From assembly GCF_018860755.1 (NCBI RefSeq), contig NZ_JAHKPW010000033.1, forward strand, positions 1-64,000: a stretch of 64,000 nt of DNA, in the 5' to 3' direction. The position numbers and the translations under genes are program-made. Every line of letters begins with the position of its first letter. Within the stretch, counting starts at the first letter, position 1. Shown piece after piece: positions 16,801 through 26,326 of this stretch. The notes under the pieces were generated by a model, which saw nothing but the letters and a program-made list of their open reading frames with translations, ran no database searches and had not been told where the DNA came from. Source of the DNA: Colwellia sp. D2M02. GTDB lineage: Bacteria; Pseudomonadota; Gammaproteobacteria; Enterobacterales; Alteromonadaceae.

Positions 16801-19800
16801 GTGAAACCTATGGAAAACAAAAAATTCACGTCGAGTGTTACCTCGACCATAATGCACCGCGTACTCATGAGCAAAGTACCGTTATTTATAATCATACTTT
16901 CTATGATTTCCGGCTTGTTAGCACTTAATTTAACGCCCCGTGAAGAAGAGCCGCAAATTGTTGTCCCTATGATTGATATCATAGTCAACGCCCCTAATAT
17001 TAGTGCTAATCAAGTCGAGCGATTAGTGACAACACCACTTGAAAAGTTACTTTCGCAAGTTATTGGGGTTGAGCATGTATACTCTGTTAGCCATACTGGT
17101 CAATCTTGGGTAACCTTACGCTTTCATGTTGGTGAAAATCGAGAGCAGGCTTTATTAAACACTTACAATAAGCTCCATTCCAATACTCACTTAATTCCTA
17201 GCATTGTCGCTGATTGGCGCGTTAGCCCTGTAGAAGTTGATAACGTTCCTATTGTCATGCTAGGTCTTTACAGTACTAACGAAAAACTCATTGATGACTT
17301 TGGTTTAAAGCGATTAGCACAAGAGGTATCAACCTCATTACAAGCAATCGACAATACCAGTGAAGTGAAAATTATTGGTGGTCGTGAACGCGAAATTCAA
17401 ATCAATTTACTTCCTGAACAAATGAGCGCAAGACAAGTAGCTATCACTGATATTTTTAGTGCGATTAAAGCTTCGAACACCTTAGCATCACACGGTAATA
17501 TTGTTTTAAAGCGGCAATCAATCGAACTACAAAGCGGTGATGTGTTTCGAGATATTGAGCAATTAAAACAAATGCCTGTCAGCGTAATCGACGGTAGTGT
17601 TATTTTACTAAAAGACATTGCCACTATTATTGATGGACCTGCAGAACAAACTACCTATTCTTGGTTAGACCTTACACCTAAACACTCTGTAAATAATAAC
17701 AATGGGCAAGTTGCTAACGATAATTTACCTATGGTTACTATTAGTGTTGCCAAACAGCGCGGCAGTAATGCTGTAACAGTGGCTAATGCTGTGCACAACA
17801 AAGTTGCCTTAATGCAACAAAGCTTCTTTCCTGAGCATGTCAAAGTAGAAGTTCTTAGAGATTACGGACAAACAGCCAATGAAAAAGTAAATAACTTAAC
17901 CACAAGTTTAGCGTTTGCAGTATTTACCGTGATTATTTTTATCGGTATTTTCTTAGGCTGGCGATCCGCCTTAGTCGTCGGTTTAGCTGTGCCTATTTGC
18001 TATGGTATTACCTTGTCGCTCGACTTACTATTTGGCTACACCATAAACCGTGTAACCCTATTCGCACTGATTTTATCACTCGGTTTACTCGTTGATGACC
18101 CCATTACTGGTGTTGATAATATTGAGCGTTACTTAAAGAAAAATACGGGTAGCGTACAAGATAAAATTGTTGGCGCTATTAGTGAGATTCGTGTACCGCT
18201 ACTAATGTCAACACTGACCATAGTACTCGCCTTTTTACCGCTAGCTTTTATTACCGGCATGATGGGGCCTTACATGGCACCAATGGCTTTTAATGTTCCG
18301 CTAAGTGTTATTAGCTCTACACTCGTTGCTTTTTTAGTCACCCCTTGGTTAGCCAGTAAATTTATAAAAGCGACACCTAGCAAAACCCAGAAAAACAATC
18401 CGCAAGATGATCAACACGATAATCAGCCACTTAATCAAGCCGTTGCTGAGCCGAAGCTTCATCAGTTGTATCGAAAAATACTCACACCATTATTAGACAG
18501 CCCACGCAAAGGAAAGTTAACCTTAGTCGCCGTATTAGTAATTTTTTTAATCACCGCCATGTTACCTGTAATGCGCTGGGTACCGCTAAAGTTACTGCCT
18601 TTTGATAATAAAAACGAAGTGCAAATTATGATAGATATGCCCGAAAGCGCTTCGTTAGAACAAACAGCCGCCATGGCAAAGCTCGTCAGCGCTAAAGTTC
18701 AACAGTTGCCTGAAGTGACCGCTATAGCAAGCTATATTGGCTTGCCCTCACCTATCGATTTTAACGGCATGGTACGCCAATATTATCAGCGCCATGCCCC
18801 TTACTTAGCCGATTTACGTATTATTTTAGTGGATAAAGAAAAACGCGAGCACCAATCTCATGCCATAGTACTTAGACTACGAGAGCATTTGGCACCGCTA
18901 GCTGATGCGCTGAAACTTGAACATAACGCGGTAATTAAAGTCGTTGAAGTACCGCCAGGGCCGCCGGTAATGAGTACCTTAGTGGCTGAGCTTTATGGTG
19001 ATGACTTAACTCAATATCATGAACTACAAAATGCTGCGACTTTAGTTGAGCAACGCTTAAAGCGTGAGCCTTTTGTCGTTGAGGTTGACTCAACGGTTGG
19101 CGACGAACAACCACAATTGCGCTTTATCACTGACAAAACCAAAGCAGCGCTTTCAGGCGTATCAACCGATAATATTAATCAAGTACTCGATGTTGCTAAT
19201 CAAGGGCAAGTTGCTGGCTTTATGCATATTGATAACGAGGCCTCCCCGCTTGCTATTAAGGTTCGATTAGCATTAGGTGAACGCGAAACCTTAGCCGACT
19301 TAAACCGCCTATCCATTAAAGGACAAGCAGGTATAGTGCAAGAAAACACCCCACAAGGAATTGAAATAGCTCCTCGTTCATTTGTTGCCTTGGGTGAGCT
19401 AGGAGAATTTGTTGAGCGCTATAGTGACAAGCCTATTTTTCATAAAGACCTTAAACCAGTTGTTTACGTAACCGCTGATATCTCAGGAAGAACACCTGGG
19501 GAAGTGATTGCTGACGTTTCTGCTGATTTATCTGCAGACTCACATGCGGACTTAGCCTCTAACTTAGTTAGTGAAAGAACGAGTTCAGCTAGCTATAACG
19601 AACAAGTGATCCATACCAATGATAACGAACAAAGCTCATGGCAAAACCGAAGCTTTTTAAATAATGGCGGCGGTGACTTATGGAGCTTGCCAGAAAATAT
19701 TTCATTGGTGTGGAGCGGTGAAGGTGAATGGCGTATTACTATCAAAGTATTTAGAGATATGGGGCTTGCTTTTGTTTTTGCTTTGCTCGCCATTTACGTG

Positions 19801-20346
19801 GTATTGAGAGTTCAAACCGGCTCCGCCGCTTTATCCGGTATTATTATGTCGGCGATCCCGTTAACCGTCATTGGTATTATGCCGGGTTTCTTCCTGCTTA
19901 ATCAGTTTGGAGAGCGCACCATTGCTGGTGCACCTGAGCCAGTACTTTTTACTGCTACTGCCATGATAGGCATGATTGCCTTGGCAGGTATCGTAGTAAG
20001 AAACTCGTTAATTTTAATTGAATTTATTAGCCAAGCTCAACAAGCTGGGGCAACGATTAAAGAGTCTCTTATACAAGCTGGTGCTGTTCGTATGCGCCCA
20101 GTTTTGTTAACCGCAGGCACCACACTACTTGGTAATTTAGTCATAACCTTAGACCCTGTTTTTAGTGGTTTAGCCATTGCTATTATTTTTGGCATTATTT
20201 CATCTACTGTATTTACATTACTTGTTGTGCCAATTGCTTATTCTTTAGTTTTTGAACCAAACAATAAAAAAAATAAAGCTAATTCAACCCCTATTAACTC
20301 TACATCAAATAGCACAGCAGCAAAACAGGTTAAGGTGCCATCATGA
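16801..20346 (+). CDS. RND-family efflux permease
   Basis: A 1181-aa inner-membrane proton-driven pump subunit. The start LTPREEEPQIVVPMIDI and the TM4 pair in GLLVDDPITGVDNIERY identify an AcrB-fold permease, with the two Asp residues of the proton relay present. TM10 has GIVVRNSLILIEF, with Arg where AcrB has the relay Lys. It is longer than the usual 1020-1050 aa. Extra hydrophilic material lies near residues 525-550, and a stretch with the pattern ADVSADLSADSHADLASN lies near 900-945. GTG at 16801 is 5 nt after AAGG; ATG at 16810 is an alternative. Its stop overlaps the membrane-fusion gene by 4 bp. No outer-membrane channel gene is adjacent. Confidence 0.92.
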   Translation: MKPMENKKFTSSVTSTIMHRVLMSKVPLFIIILSMISGLLALNLTPREEEPQIVVPMIDIIVNAPNISANQVERLVTTPLEKLLSQVIGVEHVYSVSHTGQSWVTLRFHVGENREQALLNTYNKLHSNTHLIPSIVADWRVSPVEVDNVPIVMLGLYSTNEKLIDDFGLKRLAQEVSTSLQAIDNTSEVKIIGGREREIQINLLPEQMSARQVAITDIFSAIKASNTLASHGNIVLKRQSIELQSGDVFRDIEQLKQMPVSVIDGSVILLKDIATIIDGPAEQTTYSWLDLTPKHSVNNNNGQVANDNLPMVTISVAKQRGSNAVTVANAVHNKVALMQQSFFPEHVKVEVLRDYGQTANEKVNNLTTSLAFAVFTVIIFIGIFLGWRSALVVGLAVPICYGITLSLDLLFGYTINRVTLFALILSLGLLVDDPITGVDNIERYLKKNTGSVQDKIVGAISEIRVPLLMSTLTIVLAFLPLAFITGMMGPYMAPMAFNVPLSVISSTLVAFLVTPWLASKFIKATPSKTQKNNPQDDQHDNQPLNQAVAEPKLHQLYRKILTPLLDSPRKGKLTLVAVLVIFLITAMLPVMRWVPLKLLPFDNKNEVQIMIDMPESASLEQTAAMAKLVSAKVQQLPEVTAIASYIGLPSPIDFNGMVRQYYQRHAPYLADLRIILVDKEKREHQSHAIVLRLREHLAPLADALKLEHNAVIKVVEVPPGPPVMSTLVAELYGDDLTQYHELQNAATLVEQRLKREPFVVEVDSTVGDEQPQLRFITDKTKAALSGVSTDNINQVLDVANQGQVAGFMHIDNEASPLAIKVRLALGERETLADLNRLSIKGQAGIVQENTPQGIEIAPRSFVALGELGEFVERYSDKPIFHKDLKPVVYVTADISGRTPGEVIADVSADLSADSHADLASNLVSERTSSASYNEQVIHTNDNEQSSWQNRSFLNNGGGDLWSLPENISLVWSGEGEWRITIKVFRDMGLAFVFALLAIYVVLRVQTGSAALSGIIMSAIPLTVIGIMPGFFLLNQFGERTIAGAPEPVLFTATAMIGMIALAGIVVRNSLILIEFISQAQQAGATIKESLIQAGAVRMRPVLLTAGTTLLGNLVITLDPVFSGLAIAIIFGIISSTVFTLLVVPIAYSLVFEPNNKKNKANSTPINSTSNSTAAKQVKVPS

Positions 20347-21419
20347 ATACAAAATCAAAAGCTACTCAAAAACACTTTAAACAATGGCTACTGCCCATTT
20401 TAGCTATTGCGCTATTAGCCTTAACCGTTGCATGGCTCGCTGGTGCTTTTAATCACAAAATAGCACCCGAAGTTATGCCTATTAACCCAACGGTAGTTAT
20501 AAAAACAATGCCAGTAAAGTCATCTTCAGTCGATACTTTTGAAGCGGTACCAGCGAGCATTACCGCAAAGCAAGCGACTATTATTTCTTCACGCTTGTTA
20601 GCACGCATTGATGAAATTCATGTACGCTCAGGCGACACAATAAAACAAGGCGATGTACTCATTACTTTAGAGAGCAATGACTTGGCATCGCAAGTTATTG
20701 AAGCTCAAGAACAAGTTAATGCCACAAAAGCGCGAAATACTGAAATTAAGCAAAACTTTCAACGCGCCAAAGAGCTTTTTACTAAAGAGATGATTTCAAC
20801 CTTTGAACTAGATAAGAGCAAAGCGGATTACCAAAGTAGCATTGCTCAATTAACCGCAGCACAACAAAACTTACAGCAAGCAAAAACAACTCTAAGCTAT
20901 ACCACATTGCGATCACCTATCAATGGTAAGGTGGTTGATCGCTTTGCAGAGCCAGGAAACACCGCACAACCAGGTAACAAGTTGCTCTCATTATACAACC
21001 CATTATCATTAAGAGTCGAAGCACAGGTACGTGAACAATTAGCGGTTAAGCTTATTGTTGGTCAATCTATTAAGGTTATATTACCTGTCGTTGATAAAAC
21101 CTTAACCGGTCAAATTGAAGAAATTGTGCCTGCAGCAAATACCGGCTCTAGAACTTTTTTAATTAAAGTTAGCCTTCCATATCAAGATACAATGCTACCA
21201 GGAATGTATGCGAAGCTATTAATACCCGCAGGTCGTGTCACTAAAAATTTAATCCCACAAAATGCCGTTCATCATGTCGGTCAATTAAGTTTTGTTCGGG
21301 TAGTCATTGATAACCAACCACAACGCCGTTTTGTACGTATTGGGGAAGTGAATAATAAGCGAGTATCGATAATATCAGGTTTAAGCGAAGGCGAAGTTAT
21401 TGTGGTTCCTGCTACATAA
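20343..21419 (+). CDS. RND membrane-fusion (HlyD/AcrA-type) subunit
   Basis: A 358-aa periplasmic adaptor with one N-terminal membrane anchor (LLPILAIALLALTVAWLAGA). The half-lipoyl motif is DEIHVRSGDTIKQGDVLITLES, followed by an alpha-hairpin coiled coil at about residues 115-185. The second lipoyl half TTLRSPINGKVVDRF is next, then a beta-barrel domain with GMYAKLLIPAG. The ATGA overlap with the permease implies translational coupling. With the permease it forms a pump that must borrow a TolC-like channel encoded elsewhere. Confidence 0.93.
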   Translation: MNTKSKATQKHFKQWLLPILAIALLALTVAWLAGAFNHKIAPEVMPINPTVVIKTMPVKSSSVDTFEAVPASITAKQATIISSRLLARIDEIHVRSGDTIKQGDVLITLESNDLASQVIEAQEQVNATKARNTEIKQNFQRAKELFTKEMISTFELDKSKADYQSSIAQLTAAQQNLQQAKTTLSYTTLRSPINGKVVDRFAEPGNTAQPGNKLLSLYNPLSLRVEAQVREQLAVKLIVGQSIKVILPVVDKTLTGQIEEIVPAANTGSRTFLIKVSLPYQDTMLPGMYAKLLIPAGRVTKNLIPQNAVHHVGQLSFVRVVIDNQPQRRFVRIGEVNNKRVSIISGLSEGEVIVVPAT

Positions 21420-21443
21420 GTTAACCCGAGTTCAGGTTAACTT
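21418..21443. repeat. palindromic element, copy 1 (possible REP-like hairpin)
   Basis: AAGTTAACC (21418-21426) and GGTTAACTT (21435-21443) form a 9-bp perfect stem around CGAGTTCA, overlapping the stop codon of the preceding gene. Related palindromes occur at 37862-37879 and, as half an element, at 25151-25165. Confidence 0.6.
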
Positions 21444-21630
21444 AATTGCTAACCTGTTTATTTCTATAATGTTATAGCTGCTACTATGCCTTAGGCGTAT
21501 TCGATAGCATTGATAAAAATAAATACTATTGGTTATCTTTTTTAAAATTACATTAATCTTTTGATGAAAATTTGTTAGGATCCCCCCAAAATTACACCCT
21601 ACACATTTTCTAGCCTATTTAAGGATGATC

Positions 21631-22428
21631 ATGAACACTAAATTAACATTAGCGGCACTGTGCCTTTTACCATTAAGCACACAGTTTGCTATGGCTGAAG
21701 AAGCCCCAGAAAAACCAGCTTTAACTATGTCTGCTGAATTAGGCTTTTTATTCAAATCTGGTAACACTAAAAGCGGCGATCTTAAAGCTGGCTTTAACCT
21801 TAAACACGAACAAGACCAATGGTTAAACGTATTCGCCATTAACGCTATCGCTAAAAAGCTTGAAGAAGAAAATGACGATGGCGAAAAAGAATTTGTTAGT
21901 ACAGATAATAAGTGGGATTTAACCGCACAAACTAACTACTCACTAGAGCAAGACGGTAAAAACTACCTTTACGGTAGCCTTGCTTACCAACAAGACAAGT
22001 TTAGTGGTTTTGTCAGTCAAAGTTCATTGTCTGTTGGTTGGGGTCGCAAATGGTACAAAACAGAAACCAGTTCATTTTTTGCTGATATCGGCCCTGGTGT
22101 AACACACGACGTTCACCGCTCAAAAGGTGCAAGTGGTACTCCTGCGTATGTTGCAGAAACAAGTGATACCAATGCAATTATTCAAGCTCAAGCACTTTAC
22201 ACAAATCAACTTAACGAATTTGTTGAATTTAAACAGTACCTTGTGGCTAAACAAGCATTTGAGTCTGACAAAAACAGTATTTACAAATCTGAAACATCAT
22301 TAACTGCAAAGTTAATGGACTCATTACAGTTTAAATTTGCTTTACGTGTTGATTACGACACTGAAGTAGACGCTGAATATGAAAATACAAACACAGAAAC
22401 ATCTGTAACTTTAGTTTATAGTTTCTAA
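21631..22428 (+). CDS. DUF481 family outer-membrane beta-barrel protein
   Basis: A 265-aa exported protein with a signal peptide ending near STQFAMA. Next comes the DUF481 hallmark AELGFLFKSGNTKSGDL (salt-induced outer-membrane protein/YdiY-like), alternating beta-strand segments, and a C-terminal strand TETSVTLVYSF ending in Phe, as outer-membrane barrels do. ATG at 21631 sits 5 nt after AAGGA; ATG at 21625 overlaps that ribosome site and is unlikely. The gene is monocistronic and ends at a strong hairpin. Confidence 0.88.
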   Translation: MNTKLTLAALCLLPLSTQFAMAEEAPEKPALTMSAELGFLFKSGNTKSGDLKAGFNLKHEQDQWLNVFAINAIAKKLEEENDDGEKEFVSTDNKWDLTAQTNYSLEQDGKNYLYGSLAYQQDKFSGFVSQSSLSVGWGRKWYKTETSSFFADIGPGVTHDVHRSKGASGTPAYVAETSDTNAIIQAQALYTNQLNEFVEFKQYLVAKQAFESDKNSIYKSETSLTAKLMDSLQFKFALRVDYDTEVDAEYENTNTETSVTLVYSF

Positions 22429-22487
22429 TATAAACTAAAGCAGGCAATACAAGCTATACAACACTATAACTAGATGTTGTATATAAG

Positions 22488-22513
22488 AAAAAGGAGCATT
22501 TATGCTCCTTTTT
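22488..22513 (+). terminator. intrinsic terminator of the DUF481 gene
   Basis: AAAAAGGAGCAT (22488-22499) is complementary to ATGCTCCTTTTT (22502-22513), giving a long stem with a tiny loop and a T run, 60 bp after the stop. Confidence 0.9.
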
Positions 22514-22644
22514 CTTCACTGGTTAAATGTTTCGGACCAGTATTTTTATTTTCAATAAAGCCATATTTATAAGCTTTTAGAAAGTAGGTTATTAGTCCTG
22601 GCAATTTCAATAGGCATTCTCTTACTCGATTAGCTTATAGTACA

Positions 22645-22674
22645 AAAAACGCTACCTAACCTGATAACAGCGTT
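22645..22674 (-). terminator. probable terminator of the DUF1330 gene
   Basis: On the minus strand AACGCT and AGCGTT (22669-22674 and 22648-22653) form a stem around a 15-nt loop, followed by a run of T. It lies just after the DUF1330 stop. The stem is short, so confidence is moderate. Confidence 0.55.
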
Positions 22675-22700
22675 ATTTTAGTAACACTTTTAAGTATCTC

Positions 22701-23009
22701 TTACTCATCATGTGTTTCATGTAAAGCAATAGTGGTGGTGCTTTTTACACTTGAATGAAAGTGCTTCTGCTTTATTACTAAGTATTCAGGGTTAGCGAAA
22801 AAATCTGTCATGACTTGCTCAGATGGAAAAATAATAGTAAATACGCGATTAATATTATCGACCGTTTTAGTACGTAACACTTCAGCTACTTTAAAGTCAT
22901 AACCAAATGCCCCTCCAAACCTTTTAAGCAGTGGTTCCATCGCTTCTCGGTAATATTGATATTCCTTATCATCAATAACTTCAAGTCCCATTATACGTTC
23001 AAATGCCAT
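22701..23009 (-). CDS. DUF1330 domain-containing protein
   Basis: A 102-aa cytoplasmic protein of the dimeric ferredoxin-like (DUF1330/YciI-like barrel) type. It starts MAFERIMGLEVIDDKEYQYYREAM. It has RFGGAFGYDFKVAEVL, then NRVFTIIFPSEQVMTDFFANPEY, the pattern in which a strand is followed by the F-x-S-x-xxxxxFF-x-xxEY helix. An AGGGAG ribosome site supports the start. Function unknown. Confidence 0.82.
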   Translation of the reverse strand: MAFERIMGLEVIDDKEYQYYREAMEPLLKRFGGAFGYDFKVAEVLRTKTVDNINRVFTIIFPSEQVMTDFFANPEYLVIKQKHFHSSVKSTTTIALHETHDE

Positions 23010-23121
23010 ACATACTCCCTTTAATGCAGTTAAAATATCATGGTGAATGTTACATTCTTTAGGTTTATTAAGTAAGCATCCTCTTACCTTTCCCTTATTA
23101 TTCTTATGACTATTTGATGCA

Positions 23122-23153
23122 TAAAAAAGCGATTACAGAAAACTGTAATCGCT
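23122..23153 (-). terminator. intrinsic terminator of aceA
   Basis: On the minus strand an 11-bp perfect stem (AGCGATTACAG at 23128-23138 with CTGTAATCGCT at 23143-23153) is followed by six T residues (A run at 23122-23127). It lies about 85 bp past the aceA stop. Confidence 0.88.
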
Positions 23154-23238
23154 GCTACTTCACCAAAAATGTATTTAATAATCTCTAGTAAATGCCTTTC
23201 AGTAAATAAATCCCAATAATTAACTTGCTAAAGCAAGG

Positions 23239-24831
23239 TTAGAATTGGTTCATGGTATTATCTTTGCCTGATGCTTTTAGCGCTGCATCACCCGAGAAGT
23301 ATTCTTTATGATCATCACCAATGTCTGAGCCAGACATATTCTGGTGTTTAACACAGGCAATACCTTGGCGAATTTCTTGGCGCTGTACATTTTTAACATA
23401 ACCTAACATGCCTTGTTCACCGAAGTATTCCTTCGCTAAATTATCAGTAGATAATGCCGCGGTATGGTACGTTGGCAGTGTAATTAAATGATGGAAAATA
23501 CCCGCTTCTTTAGCCGCATCAGCTTGGAATGTACGAATACGCTCATCAGCCAGTACCGCAAGCTCAGTAGTATCATAATCAACATTCATTAAGTCGTCTC
23601 GAACATAGTTTGATACGTCTTGACCCGCTTCTACCATGGCATCATAAGCTTGTTGACGGAAGTTTAAGGTCCAGTTGAATGATGGTGAATTGTTGTAAAC
23701 TAACTTAGCATTCGGTACTACTTCACGAATGGCATTAACCATTGCGCCGATTTGACCAATATGCGGTTTTTCCGTTTCAATCCAAATTAAATCCGCACCA
23801 TTTTGTAGTGAGGTAATACAGTCAAGTACACAACGCGCTTCACCAGTACCTTGTTTAAATTGGAATAAATTACTGGCTAAACGCTTCGGGCGCATTAATT
23901 TGCCATTTTGTTTAATAACCACATCACCATTACCTAGCTCTTCAGGTGATATTTCATCGCAATCTAAGAAAGCATTATATTGGTCGCCTAAATCACCAGG
24001 AGTTTTGGTTACCGCTATTTGTTTAGTTAAGCCAGCGCCTAATGAATCGGTACGCGCAACAATAATGCCGTTATCAATACCTAACTCAAGAAACGCATAA
24101 CGCACCGCATTAATTTTTGCTAAAAAGTCTTCATGAGGTACGGTCACTTTGCCATCTTGGTGGCCACACTGTTTTTCATCTGACACTTGGTTTTCAATTT
24201 GAATACAACAAGCACCTGCTTCAATCATTTGCTTGGCCATTAAATAGGTGGCCTCCGCATTACCAAAACCTGCATCAATATCAGCAATAATTGGTACTAC
24301 ATGAGTTACATGATTATCAATTTTATCTTGAACAGCTGCTACCTCTGCGGTGTTTCCTGCCGCTTTTGCATTATCCAACTCACGAAATAAACCACCTAAT
24401 TCACGGGCATCAGCTTGACGTAAAAAAGTATAAAGCTCACCAATTAAGCTAGCCACTGAGGTTTTTTCATGCATTGATTGATCAGGTAATGGACCAAATT
24501 CACTACGCAGTGCAGCAACCATCCAACCTGAAAGGTATAAATAACGGCGATCGGTATTATTAAAGTGTTTTTTAATCGAAATCATTTTTTGCTGACCAAT
24601 AAAACCATGCCAACAACCCAAAGATTGCGTGTATTGAGAACTGTCTCGATCATAATTATCCATATCGGCACGCATAATATCCGCAGTGTATTGCGCAATT
24701 GCTAAACCATTTTTAAAATGGTTTTGAGCACGCATACGCGCTACTGACTCAGGGTTGATAGCACCCCATGAGTTACCTGCTTGTTCTTTAATTGCTTGTA
24801 CTGCTTCAATTGCACTTTGATAATTAGACAT
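23239..24831 (-). CDS. aceA: isocitrate lyase (long ~530-aa type)
   Basis: This enzyme cleaves isocitrate to succinate and glyoxylate, the first step of the glyoxylate shunt. The 530-aa product belongs to the longer isocitrate lyase subgroup rather than the 434-aa E. coli type. The signature KQCGH (220-224) has the catalytic Cys222, and VPIIADIDAGFGN binds metal. WIETEKPHIGQI and VYNNSPSFNW are also family patterns. ATG at 24831 follows GGAG at suitable spacing; an upstream TTG at 24843 is not needed. A LysR gene and an 18-bp dyad shared with glcB lie upstream. Confidence 0.95.
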   Translation of the reverse strand: MSNYQSAIEAVQAIKEQAGNSWGAINPESVARMRAQNHFKNGLAIAQYTADIMRADMDNYDRDSSQYTQSLGCWHGFIGQQKMISIKKHFNNTDRRYLYLSGWMVAALRSEFGPLPDQSMHEKTSVASLIGELYTFLRQADARELGGLFRELDNAKAAGNTAEVAAVQDKIDNHVTHVVPIIADIDAGFGNAEATYLMAKQMIEAGACCIQIENQVSDEKQCGHQDGKVTVPHEDFLAKINAVRYAFLELGIDNGIIVARTDSLGAGLTKQIAVTKTPGDLGDQYNAFLDCDEISPEELGNGDVVIKQNGKLMRPKRLASNLFQFKQGTGEARCVLDCITSLQNGADLIWIETEKPHIGQIGAMVNAIREVVPNAKLVYNNSPSFNWTLNFRQQAYDAMVEAGQDVSNYVRDDLMNVDYDTTELAVLADERIRTFQADAAKEAGIFHHLITLPTYHTAALSTDNLAKEYFGEQGMLGYVKNVQRQEIRQGIACVKHQNMSGSDIGDDHKEYFSGDAALKASGKDNTMNQF

Positions 24832-25039
24832 AACGCTCTCCAAAGGTGGTTAGGTATTCTTCTTTATAATGTTGTGTAATTTGGGCACTCGAGCCATGAT
24901 TTTACGCGTTCCGTTTGATATATTATCGAGGTGATAACCCCGCCAAAACTGAATAGTAAAATGTAAGCTTTCACACCTGACAACAAAAACAATAAACCAA
25001 TACACCAACATTTATAAAATATATAATAACTATTACCAT

Positions 25040-25057
25040 CATTCACATTATGAATAG
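25040..25057. promoter_or_regulatory. LysR-type dyad upstream of aceA, identical to one upstream of glcB
   Basis: CATTCACATTATGAATAG contains the inverted repeat ATTCA-N5-TGAAT and fits the LysR-type T-N11-A rule. The same 18 bases occur at 27573-27590. It lies about 210 bp from both the aceA and LysR start codons. Confidence 0.7.
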
Positions 25058-25150
25058 ATAAAAAATCTTATCCGCAGTAAACTCAAGATAATGTTGACGG
25101 TGAAGTTAATGTTAATTAATACACAGAACAGGTATAGACTGCTTTTAGGT

Positions 25151-25165
25151 GCTGAACTCGGGTTA
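25151..25165 (-). repeat. half of the dispersed palindromic element
   Basis: GCTGAACTCGGGTTA is, on the minus strand, nearly identical to the TAACCCGAGTTCAG part of the hairpin at 21418-21443. No complete inverted partner is present here. Confidence 0.45.
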
Positions 25166-25269
25166 TTTAGATTTATTTTCGGTTGTTTACGACTAATGGC
25201 GCATTGAAGTCTATTGCTGTTTAGCTTATATCTATTTTTATTATATAAAATAAGAGAGCCATAGATTTT

Positions 25270-26217
25270 ATGAATATTTCTAAAATTGATCTGAATTTAC
25301 TCATTTATTTAGATGTTTTGCTACGCGAAAAAAATGTAACTCGTGCAGCAAGTCAATTAAATATTACTCAGCCAGCGATGAGTAATGGCTTAAAAAGACT
25401 AAGAACACTCTTTAATGATCCTATCTTGGTGAGAACCTCAGACGGTATGGTACCAACTGAACGAGCACGTACTCTAGCGCCAAATATTAGAAAAATATTA
25501 TTAGAGCTTGAAGAAACGTTACAAGGTGAAGAAGAGTTTAGTGAGCACAATAGCCAACGTGTTTTTAGGATTATGGCGAGCGATTATGCGGCTTCAACCT
25601 TAATACCACCATTACTTAAACAGTTAAATCAAGTCGCCCCTAATATTACTTTAGATATCATGACTCCCAGTGATGTTACCTTTCATGACGTAGAGGCGGG
25701 TAAAATTGATATGGCGATTAATCGCTTTGATGAATTACCACAATCATTTCATCAAAAAGCAATTTGGCGCGACACCTTTTCTTGCTTACTCAGTGCTGAT
25801 AACCCTGTGGTAAGTAAATTTAACTTAAACACTTACCTAGGCGCTAAACATGTTTGGGTTTCAAAAACTGGTTTTGGTGTTGGCGTAGGTATGGATCCAA
25901 AAGATGTGCAAAAATTAGGCTGGGTTGATGAGGCCCTAGCGCGTTTAGGTAAAAAGCGAGACATTAAAGTATTTACCCGCAATTACCATGTTGCAATGCA
26001 GTTGGCTTATGAAGATAACTTAATTGCTACATTGCCGACAAAAGCGGCGATGTTACACAAAAATGATAGTAGCTTTATTATTGTAAAGCCGCCTTTTGAT
26101 ATTCCTGATATTGAATTAAAAATGATCTGGAGCCCTTTACTGCATCATGATGCAAGCCATGTTTGGTTTAGGCAATTAGTCATAGCTGCCGCTAAAAAGT
26201 GCCAAGAGTTACATTAA
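25270..26217 (+). CDS. LysR-family regulator, probable glyoxylate-shunt regulator
   Basis: A 315-aa LTTR with the HTH segment NVTRAASQLNITQPAMSNGLKRLRTLFNDPILVR, closest in pattern to the NodD/LeuO-like branch, and a periplasmic-binding-like effector domain (RIMASDYAASTLIPPLLKQL). It is divergent from aceA, and an 18-bp dyad found upstream of both aceA and glcB lies in the shared region. The inferred role is sensing a shunt or acetate-related metabolite; the effector is unknown. Confidence 0.9.
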   Translation: MNISKIDLNLLIYLDVLLREKNVTRAASQLNITQPAMSNGLKRLRTLFNDPILVRTSDGMVPTERARTLAPNIRKILLELEETLQGEEEFSEHNSQRVFRIMASDYAASTLIPPLLKQLNQVAPNITLDIMTPSDVTFHDVEAGKIDMAINRFDELPQSFHQKAIWRDTFSCLLSADNPVVSKFNLNTYLGAKHVWVSKTGFGVGVGMDPKDVQKLGWVDEALARLGKKRDIKVFTRNYHVAMQLAYEDNLIATLPTKAAMLHKNDSSFIIVKPPFDIPDIELKMIWSPLLHHDASHVWFRQLVIAAAKKCQELH

Positions 26218-26326
26218 ATAGTGTAAAATAATAACCGTCTATTGCTCAAAATGAAGTAAGACCTCGACAAAGGATCTATATGGAACATAGCCCTACCGTG
26301 AAACTACAATTTATTATGAAAAATAC

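Larger units (their letters stand above)
24832..25269. other. aceA/LysR divergent intergenic region
   Basis: A 438-bp non-coding region between two divergently transcribed genes. It holds the shared dyad at 25040-25057 and a dispersed 15-mer at 25151-25165. A 60-residue minus-strand frame within it lacks family features and is not called. Confidence 0.6.

Noticed and set aside
24864-25046. 60-codon minus-strand frame upstream of aceA
   Set aside because: Lies in the promoter region with the shared operator, no ribosome site and no protein-like features.
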